From: an uncultured Clostridia bacterium
GTDB lineage: Bacteria > Bacillota > Clostridia > TANB77 > CAG-508
Reading direction: 5' to 3'
DNA length: 43,593 nt
Assembly (NCBI GenBank): GCA_948468225.1
Contig: CAOKHH010000011.1
Coordinates: 1-43,593 of the forward strand
The position numbers and the translations under genes are program-made. Positions 17,233 to 26,859 of the stretch are shown here, piece by piece. Within the stretch, counting starts at the first letter, position 1, and every line of letters begins with the position of its first letter. Below the pieces are notes generated by a model. The model saw only the letters and a program-made list of their open reading frames with translations. It did not search any database and was not told the DNA's origin.

Positions 17233-18967
17233 TTATAAAACAATAGAATAATTTCCAACAGCATAATTTAATATTCTTGAAGCATCTCTTGCATCAACTG
17301 CTTCATCTTTATTTATGTCTGCCGCAGACAATAAATTGTCTGGTATTTCAAATAAACCAACAGCATAATTTAATATTCTTGAAGCATCTCTTGCATCAAC
17401 CATTCCATCTTTGTTTATATCTCCAAGTTTTATTACAGTATATTCTACCCCATTTATTGAAATTATTGCACCTGTGGCCAAATTTTCTGTTCCAGATATT
17501 AGTGTGGCATCTGAATATTTTTCTTTTACATCTGCTAATGTTGCCGATGGTATTGTTTTTATTATCTTTTCATCTTCATATAATTTTATTTTTTCTGTTG
17601 ATACTGGTGGTGTCGGTGGTATTGGATTAGAATTTAGTAACTCTAAATATGCTGTATTATCTGTTCCTCTTGCCATATAACCAACTCTACCATCTGGTGT
17701 TACAACTTTGTCCCAATAATAATTATCAATCTTTGTAGTTCCTTTTTCTATTCTTGATACTATGGTTCCGAAAGGATACGCCTTGTCTGAATTTAATTTA
17801 ACTCCTGGAGCAGATCTTAAATACACTCCTATGTTTAAAACTATTTTCATTGGTTCTCCAACACCACTTATATCATTACTAGGATATTTTGATATTGTTG
17901 CTGGAATATGCTTGTACATTGGAATTATAAAATTAAAACTTGTACTACTTAAATCTCCAAACATCTTTCTATAACTACTACATATTGATGTTGATTCACT
18001 AGCTGGTGCTTGTATATTAGTCATATATTGATGATTATAAAGTCCCCACCCCGCAGCATTTGTAACATCCCATTTTTGTAAATATAATGAGTCTTGTCCT
18101 AATGATATATAATATCGTCCAATCCATTCTGCTGCACCTACTATTGCTATTTCAGGATTAGTCCATCCTTTATTTCTTGCATATATTAGTCCATTTATAA
18201 CTGAATCTCCACTTGGATTTTCTGTTGTTGCTCCTGGTGATGCTCCTATATTACAGAAATTAAATACATTTTCGTATCCTGCTACTTTTCCACTTACTGA
18301 TGGACTAGGATTTGTACCTATTGTTACTTCTTGCTTTATTCTTGAAGCAATGTGATATGGACTTACCTTTGAAACTTCTCCTGCATACATTATTGCTTGT
18401 GCAAATGTTTTTTCTCCAAAAGTTTCATTTCCATAGTATGTACTCATTTTTATGTTACTCATAAATGTTCCTTTAAGTATTGCTTCAACTCCTGCTTCTG
18501 TATGTATTGATGGCACATAAGATAATGACTCAAATTGAAATATTCTTTCTTCTGTTAAAAAATTTCTAGGGTCTAAATAATATGCAGTAGCAACTGGTGA
18601 TGCACAAACCCAACTTGAACCATCATATCCTATTCCTGCACAATCATAACATAGCCATTCGCCTGCTTTCCCTTGTACTAAACTATGTCCATGTGTTGTT
18701 TCTCCCTCTATAACCTTACTCCACTCTAAGTCTGTATAAAGTAGTGTAAATGTCCAATTTGGATGTGTTGCTTTTAAATTTTGTAATAATGTTTTATAGC
18801 CTGGGTATAAACTTTCATCTATATTTTCTATATTGTTTTCACTTGAATCTCTTGTTGCATATACTTTTGTATATATTAACGGATTTATTATTGTATATAT
18901 TATAATTATTATCATTGTTATGCTAATGAGTTTTTTACCGCAACGCTGTATGTTGTTGCCATTTCAT
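17233..18967 (-). CDS. Dockerin-bearing cell-wall glucosaminidase, +1 frameshift at CGG near the start
   Basis: About 577 residues with the shift. The ATG at 18965-18967 has a GGAGG site and reads MKWQQHTAL before CGG TAA; dropping the C of CGG (18938-18940) continues GKKLISITMIIIIIYTII, giving a proper Sec signal peptide. An in-frame ATG at 18915 lacks both ribosome site and basic n-region. The central part (about 120-330; YYLDPRNFLTEERIFQFESL, ASRIKQEV, YENVFNFCNIGA) resembles LytD-type N-acetylglucosaminidases. An SH3-like segment follows. The last 65 residues are a type I dockerin: DINKDGMVDARDASRILNYA and DINKDEAVDARDASRILNYA, with D1-N3-D5-D12 calcium ligands. Confidence 0.85.
17255..17298. 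repeat. Direct repeat inside the dockerin, copy 1
   Basis: A 44-base block, identical to 17357-17400, encodes the DARDASRILNYAVG half of the second dockerin segment. Identity at silent sites implies recent duplication or gene conversion between the two segments. Confidence 0.85.
17357..17400. repeat. Direct repeat inside the dockerin, copy 2
   Basis: Partner of 17255-17298 with no mismatch over 44 bases. It encodes the same residues of the first dockerin segment. Confidence 0.85.
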
Positions 18968-19096
18968 AACTTATGCCTCCTTATTTATTTTTTTGTATAA
19001 ATATATACATTTACAGTATATATTATCAAAATAAACAAGTCAATATATATAATGTCTTTTTTTGTTGGTAATTGTTGGTTTTGTTTGAAAAATCAA

Positions 19097-19129
19097 CAAA
19101 AAAACGAGATTGAATTTAAATTCAATCTC
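19097..19129 (-). terminator. Terminator of the Cys/Gly-rich peptide gene
   Basis: A perfect palindrome (GAGATTGAATTT and complement, 19106-19129) followed on the minus strand by GTTTTTTTG. Confidence 0.8.
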
Positions 19130-19146
19130 ATTTTTGATAAGTATTA

Positions 19147-19290
19147 TTAGTTTCTTCCGCATCCACATCCACAATTTGTGAATAATAATAAGAATATTAT
19201 TATAAAGAATAATATTGAGCAGTCTCCACCGCATCCTCCAAATAGTCCTCCATTGTTGCATCCACATCCGCAATTTCTTTCTTCTGGCAT
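19147..19290 (-). CDS. Small Cys/Gly-rich membrane peptide
   Basis: 47 residues: MPEERNCGCGCNNGGLFGGC, a hydrophobic span (SILFFIIIFLLLFTN), and CGCGCGRN. It has the ribosome site GGAGGGG and its own terminator. Short Gly/Cys-rich single-span peptides are common in spore-formers and some are spore-coat associated, which is a possible but unproven role here. The GC-rich glycine codons (TGC GGA) contain CGG only out of frame. Confidence 0.7.
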   Translation of the reverse strand: MPEERNCGCGCNNGGLFGGCGGDCSILFFIIIFLLLFTNCGCGCGRN

Positions 19291-19422
19291 AAGTTTCCCC
19301 TCCTTTTGTTTTTGTTTAATATATAGTATGCTTTTCTTTTATTTTGTGTTACAATATAGTTTAGTAAATTTATATAAGTAAATATATAAAAACAAAATAT
19401 TTTCGGTTGGGAGATTTAATTT

Positions 19423-21896
19423 ATGAAAGATGTGGAATTGTTGATTCCTGTTGGGGATTTTGATTGTTTAGTTGCTGCTGTTCAAAATGGTGCAGATACT
19501 GTATATTTTGGCACTTCAATGTTTAATGCTAGGCAAAGCGCAACTAATTTTGATATAGATACTTTAGAAAAGGCTATTGATTATGCAAAACTTAGAAATG
19601 TAAAAACTAATTTAACTCTTAACACTTTAGTTAAAGATACAGAATTTGAAGATGCCGTTAACATTGCAAAAAAAGCATATGAATTTGGTATTGATGCTAT
19701 TATTATTCAAGATTTAGGTCTTAGCTCTTATCTTATTAAAAACTTTCCTAACTTACCAATACACGCTAGTACTCAAATGACTGTACATAACTTAGAGGGA
19801 GTTTTACAATTAGAAAAACTAGGCTTTAAAAGAGTAGTTTTATCTCGTGAACTTTCTTTTGATGAAATAGAATATATTTGTAAAAATTCTACTGTTGAAA
19901 TAGAAGCTTTCGTACATGGTGCACTATGCATATCATATTCTGGTCAATGTTTGCTTTCAAGTAGTATTGGTGGTCGTTCTCGGAAATCGTGGAAAATGCG
20001 CTCAGCCTTGTAGGCTTCCTTATGAATTATTAGATTCATCTAAAAAAAGCATTGATAAAGGTCATCTTTTAAGTCCAAGAGATTTGTGTGGAATTGAATA
20101 TTTGCCTAAACTAGTGAATGCTGGTATCAAGTGCTTAAAAGTTGAAGGAAGATTAAAATCTCCTGAATATGTTGCCACTGTTACTAGAATATATCGTAAA
20201 TATTTAGATTTGGCAATAAATAGCGTATATGAGGAAGTGGACGAGCAATGCTCGCCCCTACAACAATTAAAATATGAAAATAGTAAAGAACAACACACAC
20301 AATTAGAATGTAAAAAAGATAATCAAGACCTTATGCAAGTGTTTAACAGAGGTGGTTTTTCTGATGGGCACCTATCAAACAAACCAAACACTAACTTAAT
20401 ATATAAGCAAAAGCCTAACCATATGGGATTAACTCTTGGTAAAATAATTTCTTATAATCCAAAAAAAGGTTATATAAAATTAAAACTAGAAAATAGTATC
20501 TCAATTGGAGATACTATTCAGGTAGAAAAAGAAAACAATAATTATAATGTTTCCGAACTATTACTAAATGGCTCTAATATTAAAACCGCAAAAATTGGTG
20601 ACATTGTCCAAATTGGTAGATTAAAAGGCAATATTTCTGTAAATGATACTGTTTTTAAAACTGTTGATAAATTGTTGTCTCTGGATGCAAAAAAAACTTT
20701 TAATGGATATGAATATAAAAAAATTAGTATTGATGGAACTATTACTATTAAAAGAAACTCACCTATCTTATTTAATGTAACTAGTAATTCTGGCATATAT
20801 AAGGGTTGTAATATAAATTTAGAATCTGAAATGATTCCTGAAATCGCTGAAAAATCTCCTGTTACAAAAAATAAAATTATAGAACAACTTACCAAAACTG
20901 GTAACACTGAATTTGAATTTAATAATCTTACATTAAATTTAGATGATAATTTATTTATACCCAATATTGCATTAAATGATTTAAGAAGAAATGCAATAGA
21001 AAAGTTAGAAGAATATGCAAAAAGAAAATACAAAAGGAACATTACAAAAACGGGTCGTCGGGGACGCCGACCCCTACAAATGTCAAAGCAATGCGATTCA
21101 TATCCCAAAATATTGTGCATTGTTAAATAATCTAATTTTAGATGCTGATTATTCTAATTTAGATTTAGATAGATTATATATACCTTTTAAATATTTCATA
21201 AATCAAGATTATAAAAATCTACTAAACACTTTGTGTAGTTTATATGATGTTTATATTTATATGCCAACTATTATTAGAAATAACTATTTAAAGCATATTT
21301 TAAAATTAGATAATATTGTAAATAGCTTTAACATTCAGGGCTTTGTAATTTCACATATAAGTCAATTAGAATTTGTTCGTAGTTATAACTTAGAAATAAT
21401 CGGAAATTACACTTTAAATGTTATGAATTTAAATACCGCTTCTTTTTTAGAAAATTTAGGTTTAAATACAATCACACTATCTCCAGAGCTAGATAAACAA
21501 ACAATTCTAGATATGCTTAATAATTCAGGGAGTACAAATTTTGAGCTAATTGTATATGGAAAGCTACCTCTTATGACATCTAATTATTGCTTAATTGGTC
21601 ATACTAATCATTGTTTATCTACTTGCAATAAAAATTGTGAAAAACAATCATATTATTTAAAAGATAGATTAGGATTTTTGTTTAAAATTGTTCCTGATAA
21701 TATTGATACAATAACTACTGTTTACAATAGCAAAACTACTTCTATCTCTCACAATGAATTTAATTTAAGTTATGTTCGAATGGATTTTTTGGATGAGAGT
21801 ATTGATGAAATAAAAAATATAATTGATACAATAAAAACTGGTAACAGATTAGAGGGAAAAGATTATACAAACGGAAATATAAATAGAATCGTGTGA
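19423..21896 (+). CDS. U32-family peptidase with DUF3656, two +1 frameshifts at CGG
   Basis: About 823 residues across three frames. Part 1 (19423-19980) has LLIPVGDFDCLVAAVQNGAD and VEAFVHGALCISYSGQCLLS. At 19981-19983 zero frame reads TCT CGG AAA; skipping C gives SGNRGKCAQPCRLPYEL, the U32 signature. Part 2 (to 21058) has GIKCLKVEGRLKSPEYVATV and FNRGGFSDGHL plus the DUF3656 barrel. At 21059-21061, inside a palindromic repeat, CGT CGG GGA again shifts to reach part 3 (NAIHIPKYCALLNNLIL to the end), the C-terminal domain with LSPELDKQ and a Cys cluster. A second repeat copy (20239-20262) adds VDEQCSPLQ in frame. Relatives act in rRNA/tRNA hydroxylation or as collagenase-like proteases. It would be a pseudogene if shifting does not occur. 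Confidence 0.85.
20239..20262. repeat. Short palindromic repeat, copy f, in frame within the U32 gene
   Basis: Identical to the intergenic copy at 17191-17214. It is translated as DEQCSPLQ within a variable linker between the U32 core and NRGGFSDGHL. Confidence 0.9.
21051..21079. repeat. Short palindromic repeat, copy g, at a frame junction of the U32 gene
   Basis: CGGGTCGTCGGGGACGCCGA followed by CCCCTACAA. The incoming frame enters at ACG GGT CGT CGG; the outgoing homologous frame is entered only if a base is skipped at the CGG (21059-21061). Confidence 0.9.
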
Positions 21897-21919
21897 AATA
21901 AAAATTTTACACGATTCTA
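21884..21919. terminator. Hairpin at the 3' end of the U32 gene
   Basis: TAGAATCGTGT pairs with ACACGATTCTA across an A/T loop and overlaps the stop codon region. The T tract is weak. Confidence 0.55.
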
Positions 21920-21921
21920 TT

Positions 21922-22001
21922 ATGAACTTTAGGGGACAGTCTTAAAAGTTCACTTCAATTCAGTTGCAAGTGAACTTTTAAGACTGTCCCCTAAAGTTCA
22001 T
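21922..22001. repeat. 34-bp perfect inverted repeat between convergent genes
   Basis: Arms of 34 bases beginning ATGAACTTTAGGGGACAGTC with a 12-base spacer. They are perfectly complementary and lie between the convergent U32 and RNHCP genes. The AGGGGAC core resembles the GGGGAC core of the 24365-24443 repeat. It is far longer than needed for a terminator. Confidence 0.9.
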
Positions 22002-22006
22002 TCTAT

Positions 22007-22324
22007 TTAACAAGTCTTATGTGCAGATAATTTTATTATTAAATCTATATTATCGTCCTTTGCCGCTTTATTTTTTCTTATTTGCCCACATTTCTTACAT
22101 TTGAATACTATTACATAGCCTTTTTTAGCATCTATTTCCACTCCAATAGGTTCTAGCAATCCATGGCAATCTTCTTGCCTATCTCCTGGATTTATATCTA
22201 CATGTTTTGAGTGCAAACATTTTGGGCAATGGTTTCTACAAGTATATCCTAGTTTTGAAACCTTATTGCCGCAATTTTCACATACAAATTCTTCATCTAT
22301 TTTTGTAAATATTCTATTCTTCAA
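22007..22324 (-). CDS. RNHCP-domain zinc-ribbon protein
   Basis: A 105-residue protein with several CxxC pairs (CENCGNKV, CPKC, CKKCGQ) and the diagnostic RNHCPKCLHSKHVD segment that names the RNHCP family. HVDINPGDRQEDCHGLLEPI is also typical. Its function is unknown; the Cys/His pattern suggests zinc binding. Its start overlaps the end of the nucleoside kinase gene by 11 bases, so the two are likely coupled. Confidence 0.9.
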   Translation of the reverse strand: MKNRIFTKIDEEFVCENCGNKVSKLGYTCRNHCPKCLHSKHVDINPGDRQEDCHGLLEPIGVEIDAKKGYVIVFKCKKCGQIRKNKAAKDDNIDLIIKLSAHKTC

Positions 22325-23954
22325 AAACGCTTCCTCCTATGAACTCTCTTAAAAGTGAATTATTTGGTACTAATTTTGCTGGTATTGGCTTAAAATATCT
22401 TAACATTTTATATAATCTTTTTGCTTCAGAAAATTCTGGATTTGTATTATCTATAGCCTTTAATAATGGAACTGCATAATCTTTTAATACTCCTAATTCA
22501 TATATTAGTGATGAATTAAACATTACATCCGCTTCTTCTTGATATTTGAAAATGTTTTTCTTTTCTCCTCTATTTACTGAATCCCACATTTGTAGTGTAT
22601 GTAAAGCTGTATAGCCTCTAAATTGATAATCTCTTACAATTCTTCTAACTAATCTTGTATCTGTTGTTGATATTCTGTTGTAATAATCTATATTTAAAAC
22701 TGTTAATGCACTTATATACACTTTAAATTTTTGCTCTTTTGGTATTTCTTTTGTAAGCTCATCATTTAAACAATGAATTCCCTCTATTACAAGAATTTCA
22801 TCATTTGCTAATTTCATTGTATTTCCCCTATATTCTTTATGTCCTGTTTTAAAATTGAAAGTAGGTACTTTTACTTCCTCTCCATTAAATAATCTTTTTA
22901 AATGATCATTAAATAATTTAATATCTATTGCTTCTAGACATTCGAAATCCAAATTTCCATCTTCATCTTTTGGATTTTCTTCTCTTTCTACAAAATAATT
23001 ATCCACTGATATTGTTACTGGTTTTAATCCATTCAATCTTAATTGCAATCCTAACCTTTTTGCAAAAGTTGTTTTTCCTGATGATGATGGCCCTGCAATA
23101 AGTACCATTTTTACTTTGTCTCTTTTAGAAATTTCATCTGCAATATTTGCAATTTTCTTTTCATGAAGTGCCTCATCTAATAAAATATATTCGTTTATTT
23201 TATCTTCTCTTACTGTTTTATTAAGTTTATATACTGTGTCAACATTCAATACTTTATGCAAGTTATCGTATTCTCTAAGTGTTGTTAATAATTTTTTTCC
23301 ATCTTTATGCTCAGGCAATACTTTTGGATTTTCTCTATTTGGATATCTAACTAAAAATCCATCTTTATATTTCATTATTTCAAATATATTTATGCAACCT
23401 GTTGATAATGGCATTACACCATAAAAGTAATTATAGTAGTCTTCGCAATAATATAATAATACATTTTTGTCATTTTCAGCATCTAATTGTAGCTTTCCTT
23501 TTATAGTTTTCTCTTTTTCATAAAACTTTATTGCTTCTTCTTTGGTCATACTTTTTCTTATTATTGGCAAATCTTTACTTACTATTTCTTTTACTTTTTC
23601 GTTAACTTTTGAAATCATTTCCTCTGTTACTTCCATATTATCTACTTCGCAAAACATTGCATGTGACAATTGATAATTTATTGTAAGTAATGCTTCTTTA
23701 TATGTTTCAGAAAAAGCCTTTCCTATTATATATATAAGTCCTCTAGTATATATTCTCATACCATCTTTGCTTGTTAAGTCTATTAGTTCTATTTTTCCAT
23801 TTGAATTTATTTGATAGTCTAAAGCTTTTACTTCATTATTAAATCTACAAGCAATAACAGTTTGTTTTGATTTAATAATTTCTTTTTCTAATAAATCTAC
23901 TACTTTAGTTCCTCTTTTTACATCTATAACATTATTTTTATAAATTACTTGCAT
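22314..23954 (-). CDS. Uridine kinase-like nucleoside kinase with N-terminal TGS-like region
   Basis: A 546-residue protein. The first 60 residues (MQVIYKNNVIDVKRGTKVVD) resemble a TGS/ubiquitin-like fold, followed by a ThrRS editing-like region (HAMFCEVDNMEVTEEM). The C-terminal half is a PRK/uridine-kinase domain with Walker A AGPSSSGKTTFAKRL (about residue 287), DNYFVEREENPKDEDGN, and STTDTRLVRRIVRDYQFRG. Firmicutes often carry this fusion. It probably phosphorylates a nucleoside or related compound; the substrate is not fixed by sequence. Confidence 0.85.
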   Translation of the reverse strand: MQVIYKNNVIDVKRGTKVVDLLEKEIIKSKQTVIACRFNNEVKALDYQINSNGKIELIDLTSKDGMRIYTRGLIYIIGKAFSETYKEALLTINYQLSHAMFCEVDNMEVTEEMISKVNEKVKEIVSKDLPIIRKSMTKEEAIKFYEKEKTIKGKLQLDAENDKNVLLYYCEDYYNYFYGVMPLSTGCINIFEIMKYKDGFLVRYPNRENPKVLPEHKDGKKLLTTLREYDNLHKVLNVDTVYKLNKTVREDKINEYILLDEALHEKKIANIADEISKRDKVKMVLIAGPSSSGKTTFAKRLGLQLRLNGLKPVTISVDNYFVEREENPKDEDGNLDFECLEAIDIKLFNDHLKRLFNGEEVKVPTFNFKTGHKEYRGNTMKLANDEILVIEGIHCLNDELTKEIPKEQKFKVYISALTVLNIDYYNRISTTDTRLVRRIVRDYQFRGYTALHTLQMWDSVNRGEKKNIFKYQEEADVMFNSSLIYELGVLKDYAVPLLKAIDNTNPEFSEAKRLYKMLRYFKPIPAKLVPNNSLLREFIGGSVFEE

Positions 23955-23973
23955 TGTATAACCTCTTTTCTAC

Positions 23974-24000
23974 GGGCGGCGTGATTCGTCCGCCCCTACA
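23974..24000. repeat. Short palindromic repeat, copy h
   Basis: GGGCGGCGTGATTCGTCCGC plus CCCTACA, upstream of the nucleoside kinase start. Confidence 0.8.
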
Positions 24001-24120
24001 ATATATGTTCATCATTTATTATATTAGAAAATTTTTAAAAATACAACATTTATTCATATTATTTCAAATTTTGGATATACATATAATGACTGGACAAGTA
24101 AATAATAGGAGGTACTATTT

Positions 24121-24345
24121 ATGGATAAAGAAAGATTAACAGAAATTTTAGGAAGTAATAAACCAATTGATGTGTTTTATAATACAAAGCCTATATGGAT
24201 ACAATCTGTAAAAGGACATACTGTAACAGTTGGATTTATGGACGGAACTCAGCCCAAAGATGTACTTATGCAAGATTTATACGAAAGAAATTTAGATGAA
24301 AAAGATTTATATTTAGAAAAATTAACAAAATACTCTATGCAATAA
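24121..24345 (+). CDS. sspH: H-type small acid-soluble spore protein
   Basis: 74 residues: KERLTEILGSNKPIDVFYNT, KPIWIQSVKGHTVTVGFMDG, then VLMQDLYERN. This follows the SspH pattern (xxAKEILES..I.V.YNG.PVWI....TA). It has an AGGAGG site. SASPs of this type are made in the forespore; the upstream CATATAAT could be part of a forespore sigma box but this is weak. It supports a spore-forming host. The C-terminal tail is longer than in Bacillus SspH. Confidence 0.85.
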   Translation: MDKERLTEILGSNKPIDVFYNTKPIWIQSVKGHTVTVGFMDGTQPKDVLMQDLYERNLDEKDLYLEKLTKYSMQ

Positions 24346-24364
24346 GAAAAGTGGCTATGTCAGT

Positions 24365-24443
24365 AAATGTCAGTGGGGACGGAGCTTTTTGACACAATTT
24401 TTAAATTAGTTTGTGTCAAAAAGCTCCGTCCCCACTGACATTT
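24365..24443. repeat. 33-bp perfect inverted repeat between sspH and pheT
   Basis: Arms of 33 bases starting AAATGTCAGTGGGGACGGAG, spaced by 13 bases. It lies between convergent genes and reaches into the pheT stop codon. The TGTCAGTGGG core is shared with the hairpin at 10038-10078. Confidence 0.9.
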
Positions 24444-26847
24444 ATCTCCTTAATTCTGCATTTAGTTCTTTGCTTAAATCGCTGATTATTGTATCCATTG
24501 CCCCATTTATTTCTTCATCTGTTAATGTTTTATCTTGTGCTCTAAAGGTTAGCGCAAAAGCAATACTCTTCTTCTTTTCTCCTAATTTTTCGCTTCTATA
24601 AATATCAAACAATTTTATCTCTTCTAATATTTTCTTGCATTTCTTTGTTATTACTTTTTCTATTTTTCCTACTTCAATATCTTCATCTACAATTACTGCA
24701 ATATCTCTTTCAACTGCTGGATATTTTGGTACAGGAACATATTTTTTATCTTCTTTTGAGTATTTTACTAACTTATCTACATCAACTTTTGCATAATATA
24801 CTTTTGTTTTTATTCCATAGTTTTTGCATACTGTTGGATGAACTTCTCCAAATGTTGCAATTGCATCTTTTCCTATCATTATTTTTGCAGTTCTTCCTGG
24901 ATGCATTGAAACATCTGTATCTTCTTTTTCTATCTCATATCTTTTTATATTTGCTGTTTCTAGTATATTTTCTATTATTCCTTTTACTGTATAAAAATCT
25001 TCTTGCTCTCCATATACTGCTAAACTTAAAACTGTTGGTTCTTCTGGTATTTCTCCATTTTCTATATTGCTTTCTGTATCTGTATATACTCTTGCAATTT
25101 CAAATAAATTTACATCTTTATTTTTCTTTGTATAGTTTGTAGCAACTGTTTGCATCATACTAGGTAAAGTTGTTGTTCTCATCATTGTGTAATCTTCACT
25201 TAATTTATTTTTTATTTTTATTGTATTATTTAATACATTTCCTTCTTTTATATTACACTTTTCTAAATCTTTTTGATTTATAAATGCATAAGTACAAACT
25301 TCTGAATATCCCTTCGCTACCAATGTTTTTCTTAAATTATCTTCTAATCTTTGCTTTTTATTTTTTATACCTAATGTAGTCTCTGCATTTACATATGTAG
25401 TCTCTAATTTATCGTAACCATATATTCTTAACACTTCTTCTGCAATATCTGCTAATTGCTCTAAATCTGGTCTAAAATATGGAGCTATAACTTTGTTTCC
25501 ATTTAAGCTTATTTCTAAGCTTTCGAATATTTTTATCATTTCTTCTTTGCTTACGTTTGTACCAAGTAAAGCATTTATTCTATCTGGTTCAAAGTTTATT
25601 TCATTTACTTTTTGTTTTGTTGGATATACATCTATACATTTGTCTACTACTGTTCCTGCTCCTATAAGCTCAGCTAACTCTACTGCTCTGTTTATTGCTC
25701 TTAATGCATTTTCTGAAGATAATCCTTTTTCATATCTACTAGATGCCTCTGTTCTTAAACCAACACTTTTGGCTGTTAAACGTACACTTGCTCCATTAAA
25801 TACAGCAGATTCAAATACTACAGTTGAAGTTGTATCTTCTATTTCTGAATTTTCTCCACCCATTACACCTGCTATTGCAACTGGCTTTTTCTCATCTGCT
25901 ATAACTAAATTTTCTGTGTTTAATACTCTTTTTTCGCCATCTAATGTTATTATTTCTTCATTTTCTTTTGCTCTTCTTACATAAATGTGCTTTCCTTCTA
26001 TTGAATTTATATCAAAAGCATGCATTGGTTGACCTAATTCTAACATTACATAGTTTGTAATATCTACTATATTGTTTATTGCTCTTACACCACATGCTCT
26101 AAGTCTTCTTTGCATCCATTCTGGAGATGGTCCTATTTTTACATTTTCTACTACTCTACCTATGTATCTATAACACAAATCTGGTGCTTCAATATCTACT
26201 TTTAATCCATTTATCTCGTCTACTTTTTCAACCTTTACACTATCCAAATTCTTTCTTGGTGCCTTAAATGGAACATTTAGAGATACTGCTGTTTCTCTAC
26301 CTAAACCTTCTATTGAAAAACAATCTGGTCTGTTTGATGTAATTTCAAATTCTATTATATCTTCTTTTAAATTTAAAACATCAACTATATTTTTACCTAT
26401 ATATTGCTCGAAGTCTTTAGGCAATATCATTATTCCGTGTTCAATTTGTCCTGGATAGTCTTCTACTTTTAATCCTAATTCTCCAACAGAACACATCATT
26501 CCACAAGAGTCTACTCCTCTTAATTGTCCCTTTTTTATTTTTACTCCACCCGGTAATTCAGATCCATCTTTTGCTATTGGAACTATATCGTTTTCTTTTA
26601 TATTATCTGCTCCCGTTACTATTTGAACTACTTCGTCTCCAATATTAACCTTTGTTACAACTAATTTATCTGCATCTGGGTGTTTTTTTATTTCTAATAT
26701 TTTTCCTACAACAACATTTTTTATATCGTTTCCTTTTTGCTCTATTGCTTCTACCTTTGAGCCTGTCATTGTTAGGATATCTCCTAATTCTTTTGGCTCT
26801 ATATTTATATCAGCATATTCTTTTAACCATTCTACACTTGCTTTCAT
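24442..26847 (-). CDS. pheT: Phenylalanyl-tRNA synthetase beta chain
   Basis: An 801-residue subunit. It has the N-terminal EMAP-like tRNA-binding domain (VVVGKILEIKKHPDADKLVV, residues 45-64), the B3/B4 editing region, the B5 domain, the catalytic-like core (LRIYGYDKLETTYV), and the C-terminal anticodon-binding fold (VPVPKYPAVERDIAVIVDED). Together with pheS it forms the tetramer that charges tRNA-Phe. It follows pheS closely, under the T-box. Confidence 0.97.
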   Translation of the reverse strand: MKASVEWLKEYADINIEPKELGDILTMTGSKVEAIEQKGNDIKNVVVGKILEIKKHPDADKLVVTKVNIGDEVVQIVTGADNIKENDIVPIAKDGSELPGGVKIKKGQLRGVDSCGMMCSVGELGLKVEDYPGQIEHGIMILPKDFEQYIGKNIVDVLNLKEDIIEFEITSNRPDCFSIEGLGRETAVSLNVPFKAPRKNLDSVKVEKVDEINGLKVDIEAPDLCYRYIGRVVENVKIGPSPEWMQRRLRACGVRAINNIVDITNYVMLELGQPMHAFDINSIEGKHIYVRRAKENEEIITLDGEKRVLNTENLVIADEKKPVAIAGVMGGENSEIEDTTSTVVFESAVFNGASVRLTAKSVGLRTEASSRYEKGLSSENALRAINRAVELAELIGAGTVVDKCIDVYPTKQKVNEINFEPDRINALLGTNVSKEEMIKIFESLEISLNGNKVIAPYFRPDLEQLADIAEEVLRIYGYDKLETTYVNAETTLGIKNKKQRLEDNLRKTLVAKGYSEVCTYAFINQKDLEKCNIKEGNVLNNTIKIKNKLSEDYTMMRTTTLPSMMQTVATNYTKKNKDVNLFEIARVYTDTESNIENGEIPEEPTVLSLAVYGEQEDFYTVKGIIENILETANIKRYEIEKEDTDVSMHPGRTAKIMIGKDAIATFGEVHPTVCKNYGIKTKVYYAKVDVDKLVKYSKEDKKYVPVPKYPAVERDIAVIVDEDIEVGKIEKVITKKCKKILEEIKLFDIYRSEKLGEKKKSIAFALTFRAQDKTLTDEEINGAMDTIISDLSKELNAELRR

Positions 26848-26859
26848 CTATCTTCCCTC

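Noticed and set aside
20492..20518. Hairpin AATAGTATCTC/GAGATACTATT within the U32 gene, sharing 12 bases with 12851-12862
   Set aside because: It encodes conserved-looking sequence (SISIGDTI), is short, and the similarity may be chance in AT-rich DNA.
24645..25142. Long open frames opposite pheT and other genes
   Set aside because: They are low-complexity Leu/Phe-rich shadows of the real genes with no ribosome sites.
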